64,000 bases of DNA from JAEUIZ01 sp046155605 (lineage in GTDB: Bacteria; Planctomycetota; Phycisphaerae; Phycisphaerales; UBA1924): the NCBI GenBank assembly GCA_046155605.1, contig JBJXFQ010000063.1, positions 1 to 64,000 of the forward strand, written 5' to 3'. Of this stretch, positions 7,054 through 15,496 are shown one piece after another. Below the pieces are notes generated by a model. It was not told the origin of the DNA. It did not search any database and saw nothing but the letters and a program-made list of their open reading frames with translations. The position numbers were made by a program, and so were the translations under genes. Position 1 is the stretch's first letter. Every line of letters starts with the position of its first letter.

Positions 7054-9552
7054 ATGGAAGAACCACGGGATAGCGCGGGATGGGTGCGGGAGTCATGGCG
7101 AGTTTGCGTCGCTGTGCTGGTGGCGGCATTGATGTTGATGTCGGGGGCGCGGGCGCAAGAGGCCGATGGTGACGGCGGCGGTGAGGGCGAGATCGGCATC
7201 ACCCGCCGGTCGTTTGGCCTCGGTGGCGTCGTGCGAGCCGGAGAATGGGCCGGCCTCCGGCTGGCGCTTAACGACAAGTCTGGGAAGCAGCGTGAAGTGC
7301 TGGTCCGCATCGCGATGACGGACCCGGACGGGGACCAGGTGTGGCACGAGCGCACGCTGACGACGAATCCGGGCGTACAGCAGCCGCTTTGGATGTACCT
7401 GCGGCTGCCAAACAAGTTCGACGTGAACTCGGTGCTCACGGTGATGGCCTTCGAAGCCGTCGAGGGACGTGACGACGCGGGGCAGCCGGTGTTCGCGGCC
7501 GGGCGGAAGGTCTCTGAGCATCGGATCAAGCCTGGGCGAGTGCTCAGCCGGACAGAGGGGATGCTTGGAGTGATCGGCGGACGACCGATGGGCCTGACGC
7601 GCTATGCAGGCCCGACCGATCAGATTCGGACCTATCTGCCGACGGGTCACGAGCGGATGGAAGTGGTTGGGCAGATCACGGCGGAGGCGATGCCCGATCG
7701 GTGGCAGGGGCTGCTGACTTATGACGTGCTCGTGTGGAACGAGGGGTCGCCGGCGAGTCTGAGCGTGGATCAGGCCGATGCCGTGCGGGAGTGGGTCCGC
7801 CGTGGCGGGCACTTGGTGGTGGTGCTGCCGCGGGTCGGCGGGGCGTGGCTGGAGCCGACGAATCCGCTGGCGGATGTCGTGCCGCGAGTGGTGGTGAAAC
7901 GGGAAGAGGGAGCGGACATCGGGCCGCTGGGCGCGCTCATCGTCAAAGACGACGCTGTGGAACTGCCCAAGAGCGAAACGCTGCAAGTGATGACAGCGGC
8001 GGAGGGCGCGGGGCCGACGGAAGCGATCGGGATTCTGCCCGCGGTCGTTGAGGCCCAGGGACAGACGAAGTGGCTGGTGTCCCGGCGGCTCGTGGGAATC
8101 GGGATGGTGACTTTGGTCGGGCTGGATGCCGCGAGCGCGTGGATGTCGCAGCGAGGCCTCCCCGACCCGGAACTGTTCTGGCATCGGGTGCTTGGTCGGC
8201 GCGGGGAACTCGAGGCCCGCGCGACGGGCGCTGGGCGGCCGCCGCGAGGCGCGATTCGCGGCGAATCCATCACATTCGATCGTGACGTGGGCGACCAGAT
8301 CGCCAAGGGCGAGGCGGCGGGAGCAGGCGTCTTGCTGGGGCTGATTGTGTTCGTGGTCTATTGGCTCGCGGCTGGGCCGGTCGGCTATTGGCTCCTCAAA
8401 AGAAGGGGGATGCAGCGGCACTCGTGGCTGGGCTTTGTGCTCGCGGCGGCCGCATTCACGGGCGTCTCGTGGGGCGGGGCGACCGTGCTGCGCCCGGCGC
8501 GACTCGAGGCCACGCATCTCACGTTGCTCGACCACGTCTACGGTCAACCAGTCGAGCGTGCGAGGTCGTTCATGTCGGTGCTGCTGCCTCGATATGGGCG
8601 AGGGACCGTGCGCGTCGGCGCGGGCAGCGAAGGGGAACTCTCGCGAAACCTTCTCTCGCCCTGGGAGCCCGAGGGCGGAGCGGGGTCATCGTTCCCGGAT
8701 TCACGCGGGTATCGGTCGGAGAGCAAATCGCCGGATCGGCTGACGGTGCCGATGCGGGCGACCGTGAAGCAGTTTCAGGCGGAGTGGAGCGGCGGGCCGA
8801 AGTGGGAGATGCCCCGGCCGCTGGCGATCCCCGGGCGAGACGGCGAGCCCGCCATTCGCGTGGCGGAGGTCAAAGGAGAGCGGAAGATCGAGGGAGCGCT
8901 CTCCCACAAACTGCCCGGCGCGCTCACGGACGTGGTGGTCATCGTGAATCTCGGTCAAAAGAACATCGCGCGGAGCCTGAACGGGCCGAATATCAGAACA
9001 TTGCTTTCGCATGTAGGCGTGTTTGTGCTGTCGGCGGATTGGGGGCCAGGCGAGACGCTGGACCTCGGGCTGTCGCTCGATGTATCCAGAATCGGGACGC
9101 CAGGGGGCCAAGAGAAGGCCGACGACTATTTCGGCGACCTGCTGACGGCGGGCCGCGTCGGCCGATCGGATGGCACGGCCGGCGTTGACCTCGATGGATC
9201 GCGGGCATCGACGCGGCAGGTGGCGCTGGCCCTCTTCTCGCAACTGCTGCCTCCGGATTTGAGCGAGGGGGCGGGCAGCCTGCAGAACGATGAGCGAGTG
9301 GCGCAGCGGCGAGCGACGCATGGGTATGACCTGGGCGCATGGTTTACGCAGCCGTGCGTGATCGTGATCGGCCAGATGGAGAAAGGCCCGCTGCCGTTCG
9401 CTTTGCAGGCGACGATGGGAGGGGGATGGCGCGAAGTGCCGTCGGAGGGGCGAACGGTCGTGAGGTGGGTGTATCCGCTGGAAGCGAAGGTGCCGGTGTT
9501 GCCGGATCGGAAGGCGGATGGCGGGCCCGAGAGCAAGGGCGAGGAGCGATAG
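7054..9552 (+). CDS. Large membrane-anchored exported protein, probable partner of ABC ATPase
   Basis: An 832-residue protein with a signal peptide (cleavage after SGARA, about residue 36), a long extracytoplasmic N-terminal region of beta and class-I-glutamine-amidotransferase-like character (EWVRRGGHLVVVLPRVGG near 245), then two strong transmembrane helices at about 425-445 and 453-475, and a C-terminal region of about 350 residues. It belongs to a type of planctomycete hypothetical protein found next to ABC exporters. The stop is 1 nt before the GTG of the ABC ATPase gene, indicating an operon. A role in export or in assembling an envelope complex is inference; no catalytic motif is evident. 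Confidence 0.75.
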   Translation: MEEPRDSAGWVRESWRVCVAVLVAALMLMSGARAQEADGDGGGEGEIGITRRSFGLGGVVRAGEWAGLRLALNDKSGKQREVLVRIAMTDPDGDQVWHERTLTTNPGVQQPLWMYLRLPNKFDVNSVLTVMAFEAVEGRDDAGQPVFAAGRKVSEHRIKPGRVLSRTEGMLGVIGGRPMGLTRYAGPTDQIRTYLPTGHERMEVVGQITAEAMPDRWQGLLTYDVLVWNEGSPASLSVDQADAVREWVRRGGHLVVVLPRVGGAWLEPTNPLADVVPRVVVKREEGADIGPLGALIVKDDAVELPKSETLQVMTAAEGAGPTEAIGILPAVVEAQGQTKWLVSRRLVGIGMVTLVGLDAASAWMSQRGLPDPELFWHRVLGRRGELEARATGAGRPPRGAIRGESITFDRDVGDQIAKGEAAGAGVLLGLIVFVVYWLAAGPVGYWLLKRRGMQRHSWLGFVLAAAAFTGVSWGGATVLRPARLEATHLTLLDHVYGQPVERARSFMSVLLPRYGRGTVRVGAGSEGELSRNLLSPWEPEGGAGSSFPDSRGYRSESKSPDRLTVPMRATVKQFQAEWSGGPKWEMPRPLAIPGRDGEPAIRVAEVKGERKIEGALSHKLPGALTDVVVIVNLGQKNIARSLNGPNIRTLLSHVGVFVLSADWGPGETLDLGLSLDVSRIGTPGGQEKADDYFGDLLTAGRVGRSDGTAGVDLDGSRASTRQVALALFSQLLPPDLSEGAGSLQNDERVAQRRATHGYDLGAWFTQPCVIVIGQMEKGPLPFALQATMGGGWREVPSEGRTVVRWVYPLEAKVPVLPDRKADGGPESKGEER

Positions 9553-9553
9553 C

Positions 9554-10576
9554 GTGGCGATCATCGAGACCATCAACCTGACGAGGAAGTACGGCGACCT
9601 GACGGCGCTGGACAACCTAAATCTAACTATCGAAGAGGGCAGTTGCTACGGCTTCATCGGCCCCAACGGCGCGGGAAAGACCACCACGATCAAGATCCTG
9701 GCGACGCTGCTCAAGCCCAGCAGCGGTCAGGCGACGGTCTGCGGCTACAGCGTCGGAGCGTTTCAGAACCGCATGATCCGCCCGCTGATCGGCTATGTCC
9801 CCGATTTCATGGGCGCGTACGAGGACATGGTGGTGACCGAGTATCTGGAGTTCTTCGCCGCGGCCTACAACATCAACGGGCCGCAGCGGAAAAAAGTCGT
9901 TGCGGACGTTCTGGAACTCACGGACCTGTCGTACAAGGCAACGGCGGAGGTCAACAGCCTCTCGCGCGGAATGCAGCAGCGGCTCAGCGTGGCCCGAGTG
10001 CTCCTGCACGACCCCAAGGTGCTCCTGATGGACGAGCCGGCGAGCGGACTCGACCCGCGGGCGCGAATCGAGATCAGAGAACTGCTCAAAGAACTGCGGC
10101 GGATGGGCAAGACGATTCTAATATCGTCTCATATCCTCCCCGAACTCGCGGAACTCTGCAACGTGGTGGGGATCATCGAGCGAGGGAAACTGCTCTTCAG
10201 CGGCAGCGTCCGCGAGGCGCTGCAGCGGGCACGGATGGGGCATGTGATCCATGTGGGGGTGGCGGATCGGGTGCAGAAGGCCGCGGAACTGCTGTCAAAG
10301 GTGCCGGGCGTCAAAAAGGTCGCGGTGACCGACGCCGATGCGACGGTCCTGCAGGGGGCAGAGGCCGGCGCGAAGGGCGGAGGGGCAGCGGCCGCCAACG
10401 GCGCAACAGGCAAGACGCAGGTCATCCATGTCACCTTCGATGACGGCGGCGGGCACGCGTTCACCGACCTGCCGAACGTGCTGGTGAACAACGGATTCAG
10501 GATCACCAAGTTCAGCGAGGAGGCGGTGAACCTGGAAACGGCGTTCATGCGGCTGACCAAGGGACTGGTGCAGTAG
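9554..10576 (+). CDS. ABC transporter ATP-binding protein
   Basis: A 340-residue cytoplasmic ATPase of the ABC-2 exporter type. It has Walker A GPNGAGKTTT, a Q/Y-loop region, the signature LSRGMQQRLS, Walker B VLLMDEPASGLDP and a switch His in ISSHILPEL. The C-terminal 120 residues form an accessory domain with an Ala/Gly-rich linker. The GTG at 9554 is chosen because GAGGAG lies 7 nt upstream and it directly follows the previous stop; an ATG at 9518 would lie inside the upstream gene. No typical ABC-2 permease is adjacent, so the 832-residue membrane protein upstream is the likely partner. Confidence 0.93.
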   Translation: MAIIETINLTRKYGDLTALDNLNLTIEEGSCYGFIGPNGAGKTTTIKILATLLKPSSGQATVCGYSVGAFQNRMIRPLIGYVPDFMGAYEDMVVTEYLEFFAAAYNINGPQRKKVVADVLELTDLSYKATAEVNSLSRGMQQRLSVARVLLHDPKVLLMDEPASGLDPRARIEIRELLKELRRMGKTILISSHILPELAELCNVVGIIERGKLLFSGSVREALQRARMGHVIHVGVADRVQKAAELLSKVPGVKKVAVTDADATVLQGAEAGAKGGGAAAANGATGKTQVIHVTFDDGGGHAFTDLPNVLVNNGFRITKFSEEAVNLETAFMRLTKGLVQ

Positions 10577-10599
10577 CCGGTTGCCCCGCCCGGCCGCAA

Positions 10600-11193
10600 T
10601 CACGAGCGGAAATACTCCGGCTCATTCCCCGGCTTCCATTTGATGTTGCACCCAATGCTCGGCATCTGCTTCGCCGCCACGGGCTTGCCGGCAAGCACGG
10701 CGTCGAGGGCCGCACGCAAGTCCGCGCCGGTCACGGGCACGGGCGTCGCCCCTCCCTTGGGCGGGCGGCTGTCGTCGAGTTGCCCGCGATACACCAGCCG
10801 CCGTCCGCCGTCGAAAACGTAGAAATCCGGCGTACACGCGGCGCGATAGGCCTTGGCGACATCTTGCGACTCGTCAAAGAGGTACGGGAACGTGTAGCCC
10901 GCGGCCTTGGCCTCCTCCGCCATCTTCGCGGGTGAGTCGTCGGGATACTTGGCGATGTCGTTGGCGCTGATCGCGACGATCCCCACGCCGCGCTCCGCGT
11001 AATCGCGCCCGAGCCGCGCGAGTTCGGCGCGGACATGCTTGACGAACGGGCAGTGGTTGCAGAGGAACATGACGACCAGCGCGCGGGACTTCGCAAAGTC
11101 GTCGAGCGACCAGACGCGCCCGGCCGGGTCGGGAAGGCGGAACGCGGGTGCGGGTGTGCCAAGTGCGAGCATCGTGGATGGAACGGCGGCCAT
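10600..11193 (-). CDS. Thioredoxin-family / AhpC-TSA-like protein
   Basis: A 197-residue thioredoxin-fold protein. After an AhpC/TSA-type N-terminus (LGTPAPAFRLPDPAGRVWSLDDF) the redox centre is CNHCPFVKHV, a CxxC with an unusual NH pair characteristic of a thioredoxin-like family common in planctomycetes and other environmental bacteria. A cis-Pro and the ACTPDFYVFDG segment complete the fold. AAAGGAG lies 8 nt before the chosen ATG; the frame extends 23 codons further upstream without support. No signal peptide is seen, so it is probably cytoplasmic, serving in thiol redox or peroxide handling. Confidence 0.9.
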   Translation of the reverse strand: MAAVPSTMLALGTPAPAFRLPDPAGRVWSLDDFAKSRALVVMFLCNHCPFVKHVRAELARLGRDYAERGVGIVAISANDIAKYPDDSPAKMAEEAKAAGYTFPYLFDESQDVAKAYRAACTPDFYVFDGGRRLVYRGQLDDSRPPKGGATPVPVTGADLRAALDAVLAGKPVAAKQMPSIGCNIKWKPGNEPEYFRS

Positions 11194-11337
11194 GCGGGGC
11201 TCCTTTGGCAAGGAGCGTACGCGAAGATCGGAGTGGGAGCAGCACGCTTTGCTGCGAGGCAAGGCATCCTCGCCCGCACGGCCGCGGCTGATGGTGAGAG
11301 ACGCCCCGACGAGCGGCGTGAAACCGCCGCGTCTGCC

Positions 11338-11850
11338 CTATCGCCAGGCGACTGGCAGTGCGGCCAAGACACGGCGGGTCGCCTCGGTGGCGTCCTGCAC
11401 GATGAGTTCGGCCTCGTCGGCAAGCGGATTGTCGAGGTCGGCGACGTGCTGCAGGGCGGAGGCGACGGAGAGGCCCGTGTCAAAGGCCGTCCACGGCGAG
11501 GCACGGTAAGCAGGCTGCGCGATGAACACGCCGCCCATCCACGCGACTCGGCGCACGGGGATGTCCCTGGCTGCGATCGTGGTGATGGCGACCTCGCGCG
11601 GAGCAGGCGTCGGGAGGACAACCCGCAGCCCGCCGAGCCAAGCGACGAGCGCGACCGCGGCTGCCGCGGCGAGGGTCGTGAGCGAAAACTGCAGGGCGCG
11701 AGGTGTGCACACAGGCTGCAACAAGGGTCGCGATGTGATGGCCGACATCACATCTCCCGTGATCGAGCGAGCGGGCGCATGGAGGCCTGAGTCGGCCTCG
11801 TCGCGCAAACGTGCGGCGATAGATGCATGGCGACTGAACGGATCGGTCAT
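11338..11850 (-). CDS. Membrane protein, probable anti-sigma factor
   Basis: A 170-residue protein with one transmembrane helix (about residues 55-75, FSLTTLAAAAAVALVAWLGG), a short cytoplasmic N-terminal part and an extracytoplasmic C-terminal domain. Its ATG overlaps the stop of the upstream ECF sigma-factor gene by 4 nt (ATGA), the typical arrangement for a sigma/anti-sigma pair. The N-terminal part lacks an evident HxxxCxxC zinc motif, so the anti-sigma assignment rests on context and topology only. Confidence 0.65.
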   Translation of the reverse strand: MTDPFSRHASIAARLRDEADSGLHAPARSITGDVMSAITSRPLLQPVCTPRALQFSLTTLAAAAAVALVAWLGGLRVVLPTPAPREVAITTIAARDIPVRRVAWMGGVFIAQPAYRASPWTAFDTGLSVASALQHVADLDNPLADEAELIVQDATEATRRVLAALPVAWR

Positions 11851-12471
11851 GGAGCACCTCGAGCGACGGCGACGCGCATGGTGGCGATGCGTGCCGGTTC
11901 TTGGGTTTCGAGTTTGCGTGCGAGCACGCCGCGAGCACGGTGGAGCATCACGCGGATACCGCCCTCTGTCTTGCCCAGCACGCGGGCGATCTCGGCGGAC
12001 TCCATCCCCTCGCCATACTTCAGCCAGAGCGCGGCGGCGGATTCGCCGGAAAGTTCGCGATCAACGAGCGACCAGATGGAGGAATCCACGGCGGGCAGCG
12101 CGACAGTCGGAGCAGGCTCCGCCACCGAGAGCGCGACCGCCGGGCGACGCGAGCGGGCGCGGCTGATCGAGATCCGCGAAGCAATGGTGAAAAGCCACGT
12201 TGAGAAGCGCCACTTCGGGTGGTAGGTGTCCAGCCGCTCCCACGCGCGGATGAAGGCCTCCTGGCACACGTCCTCGGCCTCGTGCGGGCAGCCCGTGCGG
12301 CGGATGATGAAGTTGTGGAGCCGCGAGTGCATGAGATCGACGATGGCCGCAAAGGCGTCTTTGGAGCCGCGCTGGGCGCGCACCGCAAGTGCCTCGGGAG
12401 TCTCACCCTCAAACGTTGCACGAGTCTGGCATGCCCTGCTGGTCAGGCTGGTTCTCCGCTGCGATCGCCAT
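11847..12471 (-). CDS. ECF-family RNA polymerase sigma factor (start region appears frameshifted)
   Basis: Conserved sigma-70 region 2 (AFAAIVDLMHSRLHNFIIRR, EAEDVCQEAFIRAWERL, WRFSTWLFTIASR) and region 4 (LWLKYGEGMESAEIARVLGKTEGGIRVMLHRARGVL) identify an ECF-like sigma factor, with a variable Ala/Val-rich linker between them. The frame is open up to 12590, but the part above about 12410 looks like a shadow of the upstream gene. A natural start, ATG at 12471, 27 nt after the upstream stop, opens another frame that ends at TGA 19 codons later; a +1 shift at GTT-TGA joins it to the sigma frame just before region 2. A GTG at 12383 is an alternative start without a shift. Co-transcribed with the membrane protein downstream. 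Confidence 0.8.
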
Positions 12472-12498
12472 GTGCGACGGTGACGCGCGTCCGTGTGG

Positions 12499-13539
12499 CT
12501 ATTGCCTTCGAGGCTCGTCGGCAGGTTTGGGTTCGGATGAGAAATCGACTTTGAGCGAGCGCCGGGAAGGGTCGTCCGCGAGGCGATCAAATGCGATGCG
12601 GGCCTGGCGTGCGAGCGGCGCGGCGGCCTCGAAGAGTTGCTCGACCGGCATCGTGAAATCGGCGGAGAGAAGCGTGCCCTTCGCCGAGAGCGTGATCGTC
12701 TCGAGCATGGCGACGGCGGCGCGATGCTCCGCGAGTTTCTCGCCGCTCAGCGCCATGCGAGCCATCGCGAGCATCCCCTGAGCCATCTGCACGGCACCGG
12801 CGGCGGTGGAATCGGAATCCATGATCGCGCCGAGGCGGCCGAAGACGCTGCCGTTGCGCTCGCCCAGGTCGATCGAGATCGAGCGCGCGGTCTTGAGCAT
12901 GGTCGAGCCGGCCGCGAGCGAGCCGAAGGCTGAGCGAGTGTCGCCGATTGCGACAAAGAACACCGAACCCGCCGCGGGAGACTGCGCCATGCGTCCGGCT
13001 GCCGCGCCGTCCAGAGCGAGCGAGGGCGAGTCGAGGACGGCAAGCGCTCGCTCGAGGACGGGCCGGCTCTCCGTCACCACGACGAGGCGGCGATTGGTGC
13101 CGGTATTGACGATGCCGCAGAAGCGCCGCGAGGCATCTTCGTTGAATGAGAAGGCCTGCCGGGTTCCGACATCGAATCGTTCGACCCGCTTGTTGAGGCG
13201 ATCGAGGCGATCGGCAAGCCCGTCCAACTTGGCCGTCGTCGAGAGCAACACGACCACCGGCTCATCGACCGACCCGTTGCCATAGATCGTGACTCCCAGG
13301 ATGTCCCGTCTCGGGTCGATGCCCAGTTCGTCCTTCGCCGTGGCGACCACGGCCTCGTGCCCACGGACGGAGTCGAGCAGTCGGGCGAAAACAGTCGAAG
13401 CGCCGGCCTCGAAGTCCATATGCACGAGCCACTGGGCTTCCTTGGCGATCCAGGATCGTTCGAGCGGGCCGAATCCGCTGCCAAGCACGGGTGCCACGAG
13501 GGTCAAGATCGCAGCCAATGCTCGTCCGAAGTGTCTCAT
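12499..13539 (-). CDS. Exported hypothetical protein
   Basis: A 346-residue protein with a signal peptide (about residues 1-20, hydrophobic ALAAILTLVAPVLGS). No recognised catalytic motif; the sequence alternates beta-like stretches (VVVLLSTTAKLDGL, NRRLVVVTESRPVLERAL) resembling repeats in exported proteins of the DUF3352 kind, but this is weak. It is the first gene of a likely transcription unit with the sigma factor and its membrane partner, 28 bp apart, so it might be part of the signal-sensing circuit. Confidence 0.7.
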   Translation of the reverse strand: MRHFGRALAAILTLVAPVLGSGFGPLERSWIAKEAQWLVHMDFEAGASTVFARLLDSVRGHEAVVATAKDELGIDPRRDILGVTIYGNGSVDEPVVVLLSTTAKLDGLADRLDRLNKRVERFDVGTRQAFSFNEDASRRFCGIVNTGTNRRLVVVTESRPVLERALAVLDSPSLALDGAAAGRMAQSPAAGSVFFVAIGDTRSAFGSLAAGSTMLKTARSISIDLGERNGSVFGRLGAIMDSDSTAAGAVQMAQGMLAMARMALSGEKLAEHRAAVAMLETITLSAKGTLLSADFTMPVEQLFEAAAPLARQARIAFDRLADDPSRRSLKVDFSSEPKPADEPRRQ

Positions 13540-13738
13540 CGCGTTGCTCCTGCCGCTAGGACGATATCTTGTATCGCGAGCGGAGCAAGGGCGTTACGGG
13601 GCAATTGGCGAGTTATTGGACAGCGATGGGCTGGGTCATCGACGCGGCGTATCGGCGGCTCCGTCGTCCCAGCGGCCTTTGGCACTTCTCCCACAGGCGT
13701 CGGTGGAGACTTCGATGCCGTTGCCTTGGCGGAGGACG

Positions 13739-14287
13739 CTACTGCAGCGGCACGGTTTCCACCGTGGCATGGTCCGCACCCTCGCGTCGGAGCACGCTGC
13801 GCACGAGGACAATCTCGCGGACGATCCAGGCGTCGAGTCGAACGGGCCACTCGGCGGGCTGAGGGTTGGCCGCCGGATTGAAACGGCCAAGCGTGAGGTG
13901 CGGAAGAAAGTGGTCGCGCCCGCGGCCTGGCCGGGCAAGGCGGTGGGCCAATCGGCGGTGGATTTCGAGAAGTTCAGGTGGAGTATCGGTTTCAAGTGCG
14001 ATCAGCCGAGGCCGGCCGCGCTGCGGGAGGGTGATGAGTCTTCGCGGGGTGAGAAGGAAGTCGTTGAGCCCCGCGGCCGATCGGCGGACCGACTCGACGA
14101 CATCGGCGAGTTGCCGCGGGTCGGTCTCGCCGATGAAATGGGCGGTCAGGTGGACGTGCTCGACGGGAGTGGCGCGATGCCGCGGGTCGGGAGGCGGGTC
14201 GAGGTCCTTGATCGTGCGCACCATCGCACGCCGGGTTTCCAGCGGCGGATAGATCGCGACGAACAAGCGGAGCGGATCGTGCGCCAT
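13739..14287 (-). CDS. thpR: RNA 2',3'-cyclic phosphodiesterase
   Basis: A 182-residue member of the 2H phosphoesterase (LigT/ThpR) family, which hydrolyses 2',3'-cyclic phosphodiester ends of RNA to 2'-phosphates. Both HxT motifs are seen: HLTAHFIGE at about residue 47 and HLTLGRF at about residue 131. N-terminal RLFVAIYPP is typical. The ATG at 14287 is chosen since it follows the upstream stop by 2 bp and gives the family's usual length; the frame extends upstream inside the neighbouring gene. Likely co-transcribed with the sarcosine-oxidase-like gene. Confidence 0.92.
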   Translation of the reverse strand: MAHDPLRLFVAIYPPLETRRAMVRTIKDLDPPPDPRHRATPVEHVHLTAHFIGETDPRQLADVVESVRRSAAGLNDFLLTPRRLITLPQRGRPRLIALETDTPPELLEIHRRLAHRLARPGRGRDHFLPHLTLGRFNPAANPQPAEWPVRLDAWIVREIVLVRSVLRREGADHATVETVPLQ

Positions 14288-14289
14288 GG

Positions 14290-15429
14290 CTACGTCCTGA
14301 ATCGCTGGAGCGAGAGGAACGACGCCGGGCGCGAGGTGCTGCCTTCGAGGGCGAGGTCCGCCAAAATTTCGCCAATCATCGGGGCAAACTTGAACCCATG
14401 CCCGCTGAATCCACATGCGATGGCCGCGCGCGGGCCGATGCGATCGATGATGAAATGCCCGTCGGGGCTGTTGGTGTAAGTGCAGACGGCGGTGCCAAGG
14501 AGCGGGCCGACCGCGTCGGGAAGGTGCTGGGTGAGGCAGTCAAGCAGGGGCCGGATGTCGGTACTTCGCGGGGTGCGATCGACAGCATCGGGGTCGGTGA
14601 TCTCGCCGCGAAGGTGGCGTCCGACTTTAAGCCCGGGCGCGGTCGGGAGGATCGGGAACCCGTAGTACAGGGAGCGGTCATCGGCCTCGATCGCCCAGCA
14701 GGGGAAGGCACCGATCTCGAACGCGGCCGCGTCGCGCGGGCCGACCCAGGCGACGGGCTGGCGGGTGACCACCAGCGGCACGCCGAGGTCGCGGACTATT
14801 CGATCCGTCCACGCGCCGGATGCGAAGACGATCGACTTGGCTTCGATCTCGCGTTCATGGCCGGCCCAATCGCGGCGAGTACGCACGCGGACGGCAGTGC
14901 CGGTATCGGCCCAGGTCAGGACACGCTCGCGGGCGTGGATTTCGGCGCCTTGGCGAATGGCTTCGGCCGCCAGCATGGCAACGGCAAGTTCGGGCACGAC
15001 CAGGCCGGCCTGCGGCTCCCACATCCCGGTAAACCCCGTCGGCACGCGAAACCAGGGGAAGCGATCGGCCAGCGCACCGACGCCCAACGACTCGAACGGG
15101 ATCGCGTGCGTTCGAGCAACGGCCATGGAGCGCGGCAGGACTTCGCCCTCTTCGGAGCCCAGATACAGCACGCCGGTCACTTGGAAGAGACGTTGACGAG
15201 CGCGCCGCTCGAGTCCCTGCCAAAGGTCGAAGGCCTCGCGAAGGAGCGGCACATAGTCGGGGTGCTCGTAGTAGGCGGTGCGGAAGAGGCGAGAGTGGCC
15301 GTGATGGGCACCCAGGGCGTGCGGGATATCGAACTGTTCCAGGCCGAGGACCGCGGCACCGCGGCGCGCGAGGGCGTTGCAGGCCGCCGCGCCCATGGTG
15401 CCGACTCCGACGACGATGGCGTCGAGCAT
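14290..15429 (-). CDS. Monomeric sarcosine oxidase / N-methyltryptophan oxidase-like flavoprotein
   Basis: A 379-residue FAD enzyme of the DAO family. The N-terminal Rossmann motif is VVGVGTMGAAAC, followed by the family's GAHHGHSRLFRTAYYEHPDY substrate and flavin-binding block. The Cys in AVCTYTNSPDGHFIID aligns with the Cys that carries covalent FAD in monomeric sarcosine oxidase. It would oxidise a secondary N-methyl amine to formaldehyde plus the primary amine, producing H2O2. Which amine is used cannot be decided from sequence. Its stop is 2 bp from the thpR start. Confidence 0.92.
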   Translation of the reverse strand: MLDAIVVGVGTMGAAACNALARRGAAVLGLEQFDIPHALGAHHGHSRLFRTAYYEHPDYVPLLREAFDLWQGLERRARQRLFQVTGVLYLGSEEGEVLPRSMAVARTHAIPFESLGVGALADRFPWFRVPTGFTGMWEPQAGLVVPELAVAMLAAEAIRQGAEIHARERVLTWADTGTAVRVRTRRDWAGHEREIEAKSIVFASGAWTDRIVRDLGVPLVVTRQPVAWVGPRDAAAFEIGAFPCWAIEADDRSLYYGFPILPTAPGLKVGRHLRGEITDPDAVDRTPRSTDIRPLLDCLTQHLPDAVGPLLGTAVCTYTNSPDGHFIIDRIGPRAAIACGFSGHGFKFAPMIGEILADLALEGSTSRPASFLSLQRFRT

Positions 15430-15496
15430 GAGGCGAGGCTAGGTGGCCAGCGCGCGTGAGGCGGGCGGTACCCTTCCGACACCCTACCATCGGGAG

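Noticed and set aside
7093..8547. 484-residue minus-strand frame
   Set aside because: Antisense to the 832-residue membrane protein; no domain or signal peptide.
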